Positions 43,980-56,516 of a stretch of DNA of 64,000 nucleotides are shown here, piece by piece. Positions within the stretch are counted from its first letter, which is position 1, and each line of letters begins with the position of its first letter. The stretch spans positions 661,196 through 725,195 of the forward strand of contig JAJEKV010000160.1 in assembly GCA_021234155.1 (NCBI GenBank). Reading direction: 5' to 3'. Source of the stretch: Isoetes taiwanensis. Its lineage: Eukaryota > Streptophyta > Lycopodiopsida > Isoetales > Isoetaceae. The notes under the pieces are model-generated. The model worked only from the letters and a program-made list of their open reading frames with translations, was not told the origin of the DNA and searched no databases. The translations under genes were made by a program, and so were the position numbers.

Positions 43980-46873
43980 AGTCAGGTCACGCGCTTTGGC
44001 AGGCAGTTGCTTCTACTATGTGGTGTCTTTGACTTGGTAATTTGTAATGGCCTGGCACAGTGGCCTTCCTCCTGTAAGTGCACCTGCAGACAAGAGAATC
44101 AGGGTGGAGGATCTAGTGTGGTGGACCATCTATTAGTCGCTGAGCAGGATGTACATTTGATCAACCACTTTCGGGTAGGCACGGACAGTAGAGATGAGGA
44201 GTCAGACTCAGATCACCTTCCACTCTACTGCCGGTTGGCTTGGCGGGTGCGCTAGAACCCCTTCTACGGCAGCTCCTTGTATACCTCGCTGCGATTGGAT
44301 TATGAGCGGGCAAAGGATTATGCCGATATGCTCATAGATGACCTTTCAGAATTTTGCAGGCCCCCACGCTTAGAGCAACAAGCGGGTCGGTGATTGAGCT
44401 TCTTGGTACCGATTGCGAGAAAGATGTTTTGGGATAGCATGCCCGAGAGGTATCAGGGGCTGCAACATTCCCGTAATCGGTGGTTTGATCTTTGAGTGTA
44501 AGGAATACAAATGCGGTTCCGCCAGATCACAGATCCTGCAATGCGCCCACATGCCACCACACAGTATCGTGCTTTCTTGAAGGCAAAGAAATCTCAGTAC
44601 ATTGCACGTCATCAAAGGGAAATGTTTTCCATGTTGAAAAGCCATCCTAGAATCTTTTGGCGCAAGGTTCTTGAAAGCCCACCCGACCTCTGAGGGAACA
44701 TCACTAATGAGCAGTGGAAACAATACCTGCAACAACTCTATGATCCTCAAGGGACACGAGCACTCATACCCCCACAGAATGGTCCGACATTAGAAATCAC
44801 ATAGGATGATGTTACCCAGGGTTTGCAGCGTTTGGCCAATGGGAAAGCAACGGACCTGGATGGTATGCGGCGAGAGTTGCTCAAGTGGGCGGGGAGCCTA
44901 TGGTACCAATCCTAACCACTATGTTCAGCGAGCGCACTGGGAAGGATTCCCCAAAGATGGACCACAAGCGAGTTGTCCCCATTTACAAGGCGGGGAGATC
45001 CACATAGTCCAACCAATTCACCGAACAATCATGGTCGGGTTCGGTGTTTGCCAAACCGCTAGGCGGCATTATTGAGCAACGGGTGACCGGTGGGCGTAAA
45101 GCAGGTGTCGCGAGCTCTCACACAAGCGGGGTTCGGGACCAGACATTCAACCATTGATCATATCTTCACATTGAGGACTTTGGTTGAGGATAGCGTAAAC
45201 CTGTCTACGGGACTGTATTGTTGCTTTGTTGACTTTGCGAAGGCTTTTGACACCGTGCCTCGGGAAAAGTTATGGGAAAGATTGCGGCAACTAGAGGTTC
45301 CCGTGGATATGCAAAATGCATTATCTGAGGTTGTAATGAGAGTTGTACAGGCGATCGCGGATGCCGGGACAACCATTCACTAGCAGTATTGGGGTCCTCT
45401 TTCCCCAACATTGTTTGGTCTGTACATTGACCAGTTGGAACACTGGCTCATGGACAATGGGGGTGGCGGGACCCAACTTTTGCATCAGGTCATCAGACAA
45501 CTCATCTATGCAGGCGATGTTGACCTCTTAGCTCACACTCGGAGGATATGCGGTCTCACTTAGATGCTCGGATACATTGCCGAAGCCACGGACATGAACG
45601 TCAATCCGCCAAGACCAAGGTGGTCCTAATCTCATCCTCGGCGCCATCCAAGGCCCCTTCATTCACTTATCGAGGGCAACAAGTGGAGGTGACACCCACC
45701 TACAAGTATCTGGAAGTGGAGTTTCCTTCTACACTATGCTGGGACACTTCCATAAGATTGCGTGTAGCAGCAGGCTGGAAAGCACTCTATACAATGCAGA
45801 ATAATAACCACAGAGCATAACTATATGATTGGGGCATCGGGCACATCTGTTCGGGGTATTGGTAGAGCCCGTTCTTTTATGCGGAGTTGAAGTCCGGGGC
45901 CCAGTGGTGTCCCTTGCTATTTGGGCGACTTAGAACAAAAGTGTAAGGCCTTCTTAGCACGGGCACTCTGAGTGAAATCCACGGTCCCATATCAAATTTT
46001 GTTGCAGGAGACAGGTTTCCCGCCACTTCGCCGAAGCGGCCCTTGATAGACACATCGTCTATTTCCAGAAGGTGGTAAATATGGATGATGATCGTCTACC
46101 GCACTTGGCTTATGCAGTGGCAATGGGACCACAACGACTCAAGAATTGTTGGAAGGATAAAAGAGTGCAGTGGCTAACTAGATGGAATGTCCAGGAGCAC
46201 ATGTGCATCCAGGTAGAAACAGAGGCGATCGTGATGACCGAGATGTTACCTTGATGCTTGTTTCTCCGGCAAGCTTTGGGATTCGGGGGTTCGAGCAAGT
46301 CAAAACAAACACATTACAAGCAAACACATAAATTCCACATTAGAACGAGGCCCACAGCGCTACCTACGTTCACATCTGCCCATGAAAAAGCGCAGGCATA
46401 TCGCCTCCATTCGCACAGGTGCCCACCATCTCCGGATTGAGACAGGTCGATGGATTGGGGAGCCACGTCAGGATAGGGTTTGTCAGTGCTGCCAGACGGG
46501 AGCTGTTGAGGATGAGTGTCACACTTTCCAGAGCTGCCCAGCATATGATCAGATTCGGACACGCTATGCCCAGTTGATTAAACCTGATGAGCCGCTACAC
46601 ATGATGATATCGGGCGCGACTTGGTGCGCTCACTTTCGGATCATACATTCAGAAGTACTTGGACTTGAGGGGCTCAGATATGCCCCCAGTCAACCATTTA
46701 ATTGATGTCAGCAGTCTTATTGCTGCCACGGTTTTTCCCTCGAAAACCCTTCGGGGCGGGGGTTTTTTAATCCGGACAGTAATGTGACTGCTGCGCTTTT
46801 TGTATTGGGTCCCATAGGCCGATTGGTCTCCGTGGACGATAAAAACAATTCTATTCTATTCTATTCTATTTTA
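43980..46873 (+). mobile_element. 5'-truncated LINE with (TTCTA)n tail
   Basis: Order on the plus strand: end of an AP-type endonuclease (VVDHLLVAEQDV, then SDHLPLYCRL, 44100-44240), reverse transcriptase (GFGTRHSTIDHIFTLRTLV, then YCCFVDFAKAFDTVPREKLW, 45130-45290; LFGLYIDQLEHWL, 45415-45450), catalytic box YAGD (45507-45518, expected YADD), a downstream YKYLEVEF thumb-like motif (about 45700), and a C-terminal Cys/His motif (VCQCCQTGAVEDECHTFQSC, 46480-46540). A 3' UTR follows with inverted CGAAAACCC/GGGGTTTTTT-type words and a (TTCTA)n tail at 46849-46873. Frameshifts and stops interrupt all domains, and the catalytic Asp-to-Gly change is disabling. The short tandem-repeat tail rather than poly(A) resembles RTE- or I-type LINEs, but the clade is not assigned. 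Confidence 0.85.
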
Positions 46874-46933
46874 TATTTGTACACTTTTGTCTAGTGGTAA
46901 CCCACTAGTCATGGCACTACAGGGTTCATTGTT

Positions 46934-47947
46934 TGCGAAGCATTCAAGATATCAACCACAAAACTTAAACTCTAGTCTTTTCCTCTTCATGAAGCATATT
47001 TAGCTTGCTTGGATGTGAAAGAATTGATTCCTCTTATTGCCTTTGCTACAAATTCCTCTGCTATTATAGGTTTGATGTTTGGTGTTTCGTAGGCTAGAGG
47101 GCGCTAGTGCTGGATGATATATTTTATGCCTGAAAGCATTGATAAGTAAGTCTAAGTGATTGGGAAGAATAACACATTTTATGCTATGGGTAAAAGTATG
47201 TTGCGACAATAAAATAATGGTTTATCTAAACTATTGTTTAAACTATTCAAACAATGGGCTTATAGTGCCATAGTGCTCTAATAGTCGGGATAAGATTTAG
47301 AGGTGTATGGGCTAGGGTGATGGCATTGGAAAAGCAAAATTTAATTAACTTATTTTTCAGATGAAATATCCACGGGAATAGGCCCAAATATGATAATCCA
47401 CTTGGAATTTTTTCCTCTTCCCCATTTTTTCTACCAATTTCGTTTGCCCCGGAGATCGACCTTCCATGACTTTCTTGCCTTACACGGCTTATAGGAGATC
47501 TAACCGATCTAACACAGTTTATGTTTGGTTTTGTTTTGCTTTAAAATGATAAGTCCGCTCCAACCATTTAAACCAAATTTGCTCTATAAAGGTGGGTTGT
47601 CTATTCTAAACTTTGATTGAGCATGGGGCATGTGCTCCCAGGGAAATCTTCTAGGCCAAACACAGATGCCATAGCCCATGGCGTGCACAGGGAAATCTTC
47701 TAGACCAAATACAGACGCTATAGCCCATGGTGTGCCTTAAGCCGGAAAGGGAGAAAAACGGCCCAATTTGGCGAGAGCTCCATATCCAATAGAAGAGCAT
47801 CAAATAATAAATATAGTTGTTTTAGTACTTGTTTGTATGAGGCATTGCAATAGCAATGTATTTTAATTGGTTAAGGTTTTTAATAGTTTAAATTACTATT
47901 GCAAAAATAGGTCAGCACCCCTCAATCGGGGGCAGCTCGTGGCTCAT
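46934..47947 (+). repeat. Left arm of a 1-kb inverted duplication
   Basis: From TGCGAAGCATTCAAGATATC to CAGCTCGTGGCTCA this matches the reverse complement of 61289-62293 almost perfectly; a 69-codon frame within it translates identically in both arms. An internal 46-bp duplication (GGGAAATCTTCTAGGCC...) is shared by both. It begins about 60 bp after the LINE tail. TG...CA ends would suit solo LTRs, but flanks show no target duplication. Confidence 0.85.
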
Positions 47948-48397
47948 CAGTTGTAATATTGTAGTGACAGCAATTGTAATATTGTAGTGCTTGAAAGAAA
48001 CCTTTCCATCCTACATGGCCTTCATCTTCCCGGACACGTGCCTTCCCCCAAGGGTTGTGCAACAAGTGAGTTGCTGCCAATATACATTTTGTGGTTGCTC
48101 GTTCCTCATAGTTTTCAATTTGGTCAACCTTTTCCCACAGTCCAGGAACAGCAGTATAGAGGCGATAATCGGTCCCCAACCCTATGTGCTTGCAGCTTGT
48201 GTTGGTTTCTATTACCTCTGGGTGCAGCAGAACTCTATCTCTTAGTTTCATAATAGTCTTTTGTGTTTCAGTCCATTCATCTACAAAGCAAATGAAGATT
48301 GACTTAATTATGTATACACACTCATAATTGTACCAATAAGAAAGACAGTAAAAACAGAGTAATCAAGTGCAATGAACAAAAACTTTCATACATATAT

Positions 48398-51300
48398 TCA
48401 TAACATTTGAATTTGTACATCAGTTTTAGTCTGTACCAACAATGGGCCACTCGAGAGGCCAATAACATGACGGCAGTTTCTCCATTGCTTGCTCCATATA
48501 TTGACTAAATTTAGGCGTGAGAGCACCCAAGTTCTTTGCCATAGTTTGCCCGACAAAATATTTTCCACACCTTTCGATATGCTATCTGCTGCATTAGTCA
48601 TTGGATGCTCTTTTACATACACTATACCATCTTCAGCCATTTTCAATCCATTAAGCCATGGAATGAGCTCCATGACAAAGCAAACCGTCGCTTGACTAAT
48701 ATTGGTGTCCAAGAGAAAGGACATATGTAGCTTCCTACGGGATTTGAGTGGATTTGTATCTCTCGTCATCGATCAAAACTGTATTTCCATAGTACTCTGG
48801 GTACTCTTTCCATACCATAGCTAATGGCTTCACAAACAACCCCTTTTGAGGTTCAGTAGGGTGTTTGTGTGGCAGAGTCCAACTTCGCTCCCTCGGCTGT
48901 AAACAAACTTGACTTTATGGAAAAAGCATCACAAATTTGATCCACAATTGGTAGAAGATTTTTAGAAGTGAGTGAAGACGGATGGCAACATCAAACCCTT
49001 CTCTTACAAATGCAAACGGTGATGCTAACCCCGGCTGCGGTAAAAAACACGTTTCCTATATTGAATTGAAGCTCATCTTTTCGGATCTTTTGGTATCTTG
49101 AGTTAATATTTTCATTCTTGTGCACACTCTTGCCCAACCACGTAATTTAAGTCAAAGATAATGAGCTTTCTCCCCTGAATTAGATGATTCACCATCGACA
49201 ACAAAACACTTGAGAGTATATTCACAATTTATAATTACATTTCAGATTACACAATTGAGAAAACACATTGATAATTACACAATTCTTATTTGCACAGTGT
49301 AAGTGAGCCAAATAAATTAATGTTTTCATTACTTATTGAGTACAAAGAAGCTCGGAGCATGGCTCATACAAAGCTGTAATTCACAAACAAGTCAAAGGGA
49401 CTATCTACCCCGTAGGAACAAGCGCTTGTATATTCATCTCGCCTTCTACAATTAATGCCTCCATTAGATGATCCCTCCGTGACTTGGCATAGGCATCGAT
49501 TGAACCAACCGGGTGTCATCCGCATGGTGCACAAGTATTAGAGGACTATACCAACAAATAACTAATAGGAAAATAACATGTTCTACTTACAAAAATGGAG
49601 TTTGGGCATTGCATCAACCCCGGCATCTATGAATTTGTGCATGTAAGCCACAATGTACATGCAAGGGTTCTTTGGTACTAGTTTACGGCATTTTAGGACG
49701 AGAAACACGGGGAGCATCAAAGTTCTTCCTACCATGGTTTAAGCTGTTGGATCCGAGCATCATGTTATTGATCACAAGCTTATGAAACCTGCAGAATTGC
49801 AATGTGAGAATAAATCAAGCATAAGAAATTGCAATATGAGAATAATCAAATCATAAAACTAAAACAGAAACTCATACTTACTTCTGGACCACTTTAGCAT
49901 CGGGTACATAGCCTTTGACAGGAGAGAGGATCTGTATACTTGGGCTAGCTATAGATGGACAAGAGCTTTTCACCGGACCAGCAAGCACAAGTATTGCCAA
50001 TGCCACATTTGGGCCTTGCGAGAATTGGAACAAATATGTATTGGCATCTTGCAATCAAAATGCCATCCGACCCTTCCTTTATGTTAGTGTTACGTGCATC
50101 CGCCCCCTGTTCTTGAGGGAATTCACAAAATTACGGAAGGTGTCCCGGTCGAACCGTAAAAACTTGTGTTTCCAATCGGATGGAAGGCTGCTACAAAGGT
50201 ACACGCACACAAATCCGTAATACATATTAATACATAAGATGAGTGACTTAGGGAATGAAATAACATAAATATGTTGAAATGCTAGCCTACCTCCCATAGA
50301 CATCTACCATTTTAGAGGTCAAGTCCAGCTTCCAGCAGAACTCGTCAACATCACTTTGAAAGATAGAGGGTGCAGGCTTAGGAGGACAGTCCCTATAAGG
50401 AGTGAATGGAACCAACCTTTTCAGTCGGTTCACTAAACTGCATAAGGAAACAACAAAGATTAGCAAAAGAATATATCTATTGTAATCAATTGTATATTAC
50501 TCACCTTGTAAATTCATCACCTGCTTCAGCATCTTCTGTGGACTGCTGCACCTTATTTGTTATCACATCAATATTTGCTTGTAGATCCTCATCCTCTTCC
50601 TCTTAGGGTTCGGGCTTCGGAAGGATCGGGATCAGCTTCCTTCACGGACCGTGATCGTGTCCTATGTAAAAAAAAATGTGGTTAATTATCATAAAACTGA
50701 GATGTTTAACAAAATTAGTTCATCTTGGACATACCTCTTTCTAGGTGGTGGTGGCACTTTTTTGCCCTGGAGATTTTCTTTTAGGAGGACATTTTTTTTT
50801 TCTTCTTTGGAGATTTTTGCTTTTTTTTCCTCTTGGAGTGCCATCACCAGCATTCTTTTGCCTCCTCTTTGGAGTGGACTCAACTACCAACTTCGGCTTC
50901 CTCTTCCCCGGTATCTCCCGGGATAAAATCTGGATCTGATTCCTTTGTAGCTTTTACACATAACAGTCCGAGGCGGGACCCGCAGATGATCTTTGAGGTG
51001 TTTGAATCTTTCTTAGCTTCTACAATTACTAATTTAGCACTTGGTGATGAAGGAGTTTTCATTTGTTGATCATTGAAGGGTGCACTTTTTGCAATCGCTT
51101 TAGCTTTCTCAAGTGCCATCCTCTCAATTTCCTCAACTTCACTTTGCCATGTTCGAGGAGGGCATTTGCATTGTTCTATTGCGGCAATGTAAATGTCATT
51201 GGTGATGCGGAGCTGGAAGGTAGAGGGTCTGATTCGGTGCGCTTATTATGCTCATCAAATCAGTAAAGAGAGTCGATGCAGATGGCTCAAGAACATCGAC

Positions 51301-53115
51301 CATTAAAGCATACGGGATAGGAACGACCTCATCCGCAAACAAACAAATGATCTAAATTTCAATAGACATAAAAGAACATGAAAACAGAACTAATGAGAAA
51401 TATCCGGTACATTATTCGCCAAGCATGTACATTTCATGTACATAAAATGTACCAAATGTAAGTAACTACATTTAACCATAGCCAAATGTACATGTACATG
51501 TTCCTCAATGTACATAAAGGTACATCGGTGTACCCGGATGTACACCGATGTACCAGAGATGTACCCGGTATCGAGTTAGGGAATGTAGATCTATGCCAAA
51601 AAAAGCACATATATGTAAAAATGCACATACTTATGAATCCATCTACGATGCACTCTAAAAATAAATGCATGTACATCTATTTGCGGATGTAGACTCCATT
51701 AGAGACATGTACAACCGATACAAGCTGCGGTCAAGCTCAAAAATAAAAGCATCAATAAACAAGCAAATATATGCCTATGTACCTGCAACTACGGATGTAC
51801 ACTAAAAAGTTATACATGTACAAGGAATAGCAATGCAATTGAAAGCCATACATGTAGAACTATGCGATTACAATAACAAATATGAATTATGTGAAATATA
51901 AGTTTAAATTAGTTGAGAGCAATGCATACCTTTCACAGCAGGGAAACCAAGCTGAATTCGAATGCCCTCATCCCAGATGCAACCTTTTATGCAATTCTGT
52001 CTTTCATGGACCAGATAACACAAGCAGAAGAGGCAATAAGCATCTCTGCATGGAGCTAGCAGCAACAAACCAGTTTTGCCAAAGCCTTGGCCACAACAGG
52101 TACATGAACTGAATGTGATGAACTGCTCTATAGAAGTAGCTCCTCTGGGGGGGGCCTGGGTCTTGAGAACAATAGGTCCCGCTCTCCCCATGAAATCCAA
52201 AATCTGTGAATGCCTTTGCTGAACCAATTCAATGCAATTAAGTTTTTCCTTTGCTTGTTCAATTGAGATTTCATGCCTTTCAATTTCTTTAGTTGCTTCC
52301 TGCAAACCAATGTCTAGCTTAGAAGAGTGCTGCTCTTTATCATGTCTACTCATAACCAAGTCTTCCAACTTGTACTTCAACACTCCGAACATAACTTGAT
52401 TTCCAGCAGGATCCTGGGACAATTTGTCAAATTCCTGTTTTGTCTCATCTATTTTCTAGCAGATCTGGCTGCAGATCTTGGATAGCATATCCTTTCTACC
52501 CTCAATCCGGTGATGACCTTCAATGCATCCCTCCTTCTTTCTTCCAATGCTTCTACTTCATTCAATAGGTTAGTTTTCTCCTCCAACCCATGCTTAAGTG
52601 CGCTTTTATTGTGTCAACATCTGATCTAGAATAACCCGGGGCTCTAATATTATGGCACGCAATCACGATGTCCCTGTTTGATAGTTGAGGATTTACATTG
52701 TTGTAGGGTCCTCGTAACGCCCTGAAATGAAGGTTTTGGCAAGATCTTTGGCGGTCCTAGCCACGTCCACCCAATCAACAAGCCGTCCCTTCAAGTGAAG
52801 AGCAAATGCTCTGGCAAAATAGGTAGAAATATAATGGTTTGTAACCTGTTTCTTGCCATAAACCAATTCATAATATTTAAAAAAATCATCTTTCCATGCG
52901 TGCTCGGATTCTCCCTTCCTTGAATCCTCGTCGCTTTTTGGAGCTTCACCCCATACCTCGTTCATAACCATCTCTAGGTTGGGTATGTGGGCCTCTGCAT
53001 GTTTATCACGGAGGTCTTTGGCTTGGATCACCCGTAACCCAAACGTAAACTCCTTGGAGGTAAAATCCACTTCTAGGAAGCAGCGGCTTCTTGCTTGGGC
53101 TGTGGTGATGAGCAA
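48398..53115 (-). pseudogene. Second RING-NIF gene copy (copy B), decayed
   Basis: From 5' to 3' on the minus strand: an N-domain with YISTYFARAFALHLKGRLVDW (53115-52693), which matches FFARAFTLHVRGQKINW in the transposon gene; a coiled coil (52440-52230, EATKEIERHEISIEQAKEKL); a Cys-rich RING-like block (CTCCGQGF, then CRDAYCLFCLC, 52150-51980); a Lys-rich linker near 50900-50740 (STPKRRQKNAGDGTPRGKK); and an NIF-phosphatase-like segment VWKEYPEYYGNTVLIDDERY followed by SFLLDTN...ELIPWLNGL (48840-48600). VLIDD keeps the acidic pair lost in the transposon copy. Stops and shifts separate the blocks, and a TATA-like CTATAAATG lies near 53366. No transposase or TIR was found around it. Confidence 0.5.
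51420..51800. repeat. GTAC-palindrome array with a 15-bp perfect hairpin
   Basis: About sixteen GTAC cores, mostly as ATGTACAT or TGTACC, lie in 380 bp within the presumed intron of the copy-B gene. GGTACATCGGTGTAC (51519-51533) and GTACACCGATGTACC (51540-51554) form a perfect 15-bp stem with a 6-nt loop. Confidence 0.75.
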
Positions 53116-53359
53116 GCACTCATCTGGGGGCGTTTTGGGGCCATAGCTAGATGAAGAATTCGTGATTGGAATTCAAGCAGAGAAGGCAGGGGCGGGATAG
53201 TGAACGAGAGGCAAACCAAGAAAGAATTTGGGAAAGAATTTCAAAATCCGATAATTGCGGGTTCAGAGTAGTGGACAGCCATTAATCATGGCAGTTACTA
53301 GCGGATCATGATGACAGTTATTCCAAAAATGTGCATTTTGTACATATGTATATGTACAA

Positions 53360-53380
53360 AAAGGGCTACATTTATAGACA
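53360..53380 (-). promoter_or_regulatory. TATA-like box for the copy-B gene
   Basis: The minus strand reads GTGTCTATAAATGTAGCCC, a good plant TATA context about 250 bp upstream of the first Met used for the N-domain. Only sequence appearance supports it. Confidence 0.35.
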
Positions 53381-53399
53381 CCCTTTCATGCTTTTACCC

Positions 53400-56300
53400 C
53401 TCTTCTTTTCTGCGCGCGACGGTGGTTAGCGGCTCTTCTCTTGCAGATGCAGCGATGGCGGCAAAGGTTGAGGGTATGACCGAAGATGGTTTACTGACGG
53501 GTTGCCTTATCATTCTTGGCTATGGCGGTGAGGCATCACAACGTTTTATTTTTTTATTGCAATGATTGCAATTTTGCTGGCTGTGGAACTGAACAAGGCA
53601 TGTTTGGCTGAGAAACTGAGCAACATGCACCTTAAAGTGCATGTTTCCCTTTGGGTATATTCAAGGGCAAAGGTCCTTTATAAAGCTATATTTGCTTATT
53701 CCAAATTTCTTGATATGGGATATTGTTATGCAAGTCAAATGATGAACTTAGACAAGTGAACTGGTGAGTAACTCATGGGCAATGGTCCTCATGGTACACT
53801 TACCATTGACAGTATCGACTAGATTAATCTATTTTTGGATAAGGGCTATTAGCAACAGCTCTAGTCTAAAGTGCTTTATCTAAAGGATAAACACTTTCCA
53901 TGAAGGAATTTCTTAGAATTTGCATTTGAACATGGCTATAATTATATATATATACTAATTGATTGTGCAAATGGCATTGCACTATATCCTTCAGGCATAT
54001 ATCTGATGATGTCGTCATGGAAGATTTTTCTACATGTTGCCTAGGGGTATGCTATGGCATATGGGTTCTCTCCATATAATGGATCTTTTGCACGTTTCTG
54101 AGAATATACTATGTTTTATTTTTTAGTGCATCCAAAATTTATGGTTAAGACTGTTCAGGCCTAGAATAGCAAGCGGATATAGTTGGTTCCAGATGGATTT
54201 CCAGATCTCCATATCTTTGGAGACTAGGGCCACAAAAAGGAGCTTCAATATATAGCACAATAACAGGGGGTCTCTTTTGTATTTTTGTGCCTTTTTTCCT
54301 ATGGTTTTTATATGATTTGGTGGCCGTATTTCAGGGGGTGTACTAATGCATACATTTAGAGTGCGCATTGCATTTTCATCTTCTAATTTCATATTCTCAA
54401 TGGTTTAGACCCATGTTTGCATGATGCTTGTGCCATGCATTTCTTTTAATGGTCAAGATTGAGTCTTTAAGTCCTTAATCAAGGGCTCAGAATAAACACC
54501 CTATTTCATGGTCTATTTTCCTCGTGTATTTTTTCCTAAACAAAATCCAAAGTTAAGGTGTAGATATCGAGCTCATGTGTTTTAGGGTTTTTATACTCTG
54601 CTCCGCCGATTGCTTGGACCCTGACCAGACACAACAGCAGGACTTCGATGCAAGCAACAAGATTGGCTCTGATCATTTCAAAACTTGGCAGCACGTCTGT
54701 TTTAAGGAGCTTTGATACCATGCCCCTTTTATACAAAGCAGAATAGTATTGTTTTTGAATTTGGAGCTAGGGGTAAGTGTGTTTCGGCTCTTAACGATGC
54801 AGGCTGGGATGGTCTGCCAGGCGAAATCCGTAGGTAGAGTCTTAAACTTCTTACAAACCCATTAGCTAGGTCCATGCTTCTCTCACTCCATGCAATGATT
54901 CATCTAGCTATACAGCGGCTAAAAAGGACCATGGGATTTAATCTTGTTGCAATGGGCCACATACAGCAAGTATTGGCAACCAATTCTACCGTGTTGTTTA
55001 TGCAGGGACAAAGCTTTTGGAGATTAGGGCCAATTCTACCGTGTTGTTTATCCAATTGGCCATGACTCAAAGAGGAAGAGAAGGCAGAAGCCTGACTTTG
55101 CTGCATGAATGGCATAACCTTTATAGTCTTAACCTTTACCTTTGAAGTATTGCTAATGGAAATTCGTGAAGATTGTCCTGAATGCTATTTTCTGGAGCAG
55201 TGAGACCTTGATTATGATTGTCACTCGATCAGGGTGTAATTTGTTGATTCAGAGAGCCATTAGGTCTAGGTACGAAAGCTGGTAGCTAATTTGATTAATC
55301 CTTTTTATATGAGATCGCGCCAGCCCTTTTGTGGAGTCGTGTAAGTTCTTCATCGAACGAGTGTTTATGTTGTTACAGTAGATTGCATAATCTTTTGGAA
55401 ATCATGCCCTGGCAGCAAAATGGGCAGAAGCTCCATTAATGTATAGATGGTGGCTCTGTACTAGAAATTGAAGTGATTGATATGTCCTTTGGCAGTTACA
55501 ACTTCTGCATAATTTAAAAAAAAATAAAAATAAAAAATCCCATCTTATGTAATTGTCTATCGTTTGTTGTTGGAAAGATTATCACAAGGAGTTGGCCTCC
55601 TACATTGAAGTTTCTATTGTTGTAGGCAACTAGCTTTATGTAATAAGAAATTTGTTGTTGTGTGTTTGTAGACATAATGCTATAATGGCCATGGACAGAG
55701 GCTAATGCAAAAGAAGTGACAGAAGAGTTGTTCGCTCAAGAAGCTATTGAAATTAAAGAAGACCTTCTATCAAGACACAGAAATCAAGGTAATTATTTTG
55801 TTTCTCACCCTTTCATTCTGGTGCTGTGTATACATACTTCTTGAGTCTAAACAAATCATTGCTGTCATGATCTATTCATTACATAGGTGGTTACTATCTC
55901 CTTGGAAGGACAAAGGATCAGTTATGATCAAAACAAGTAAATGATACAAAAGCTGCATGTGCACTTGATTTGGATAGACTTGTTCTTGTTGGACGCAAGT
56001 GCAAATCTAGTTCATTTATCTGGACATGCTGTTTCATGTACATTTTGAACAAGATCTTTGCTTTGCAAAATGTGGTACAAATATGGATGCCGCTCAGTTA
56101 GTTTGATATCATGATTATACTTCAAGCCTGTACACTACTTGCAACTAGGGTTTTATTTTCCTATGCACATATCAGTGTTCTCTTTCAATGAGGTAGGTGC
56201 ACCAAAAACCTTAGGCGCTATGTAGTGCAGCTTTTTGCCGGCAACACAGTTTCTAGCGTAACTTTTGATCAAAAACTCCGTTTCAGGTGAGGCTTATCGC

Positions 56301-56510
56301 TATTGGAAAGCTCTCTCCAGAATCTTTTCGCTGGTGTCTGATATGCCCATGTCTGGTTAAGTTTCTATGTCTTTGGTAGGGTTTTCACTATTGGCTATTG
56401 CATTACAGATCTTTTAGATTGAGGCTTCACAAATTGATTTGGTTTGCTCTAGATCCTGTCCGCTTTGATTTAACTTTTGTATATATCCACCTTGATTTCA
56501 TTTAGAGAGC
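53400..56510. other. Stretch without recognisable gene
   Basis: Short frames only, with no motif I recognise. A (TA)n run lies near 53943-53957. The phrase CCAATTCTACCGTGTTGTTTAT occurs twice (54980 and 55030), marking a small local duplication. Confidence 0.4.
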
Positions 56511-56516
56511 TTCACC

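Noticed and set aside
46240-46310. A possible tRNA-like GGGGGTTCGAGC box
   Set aside because: No cloverleaf, no A box at the right distance; it lies inside the LINE.
52700-52716. GGGTCCTCGTAACG resembling the transposon terminus, near the copy-B gene
   Set aside because: Only nine bases match, it lies in the coding frame (encodes YEDP on the minus strand), and no partner end or target duplication was found.
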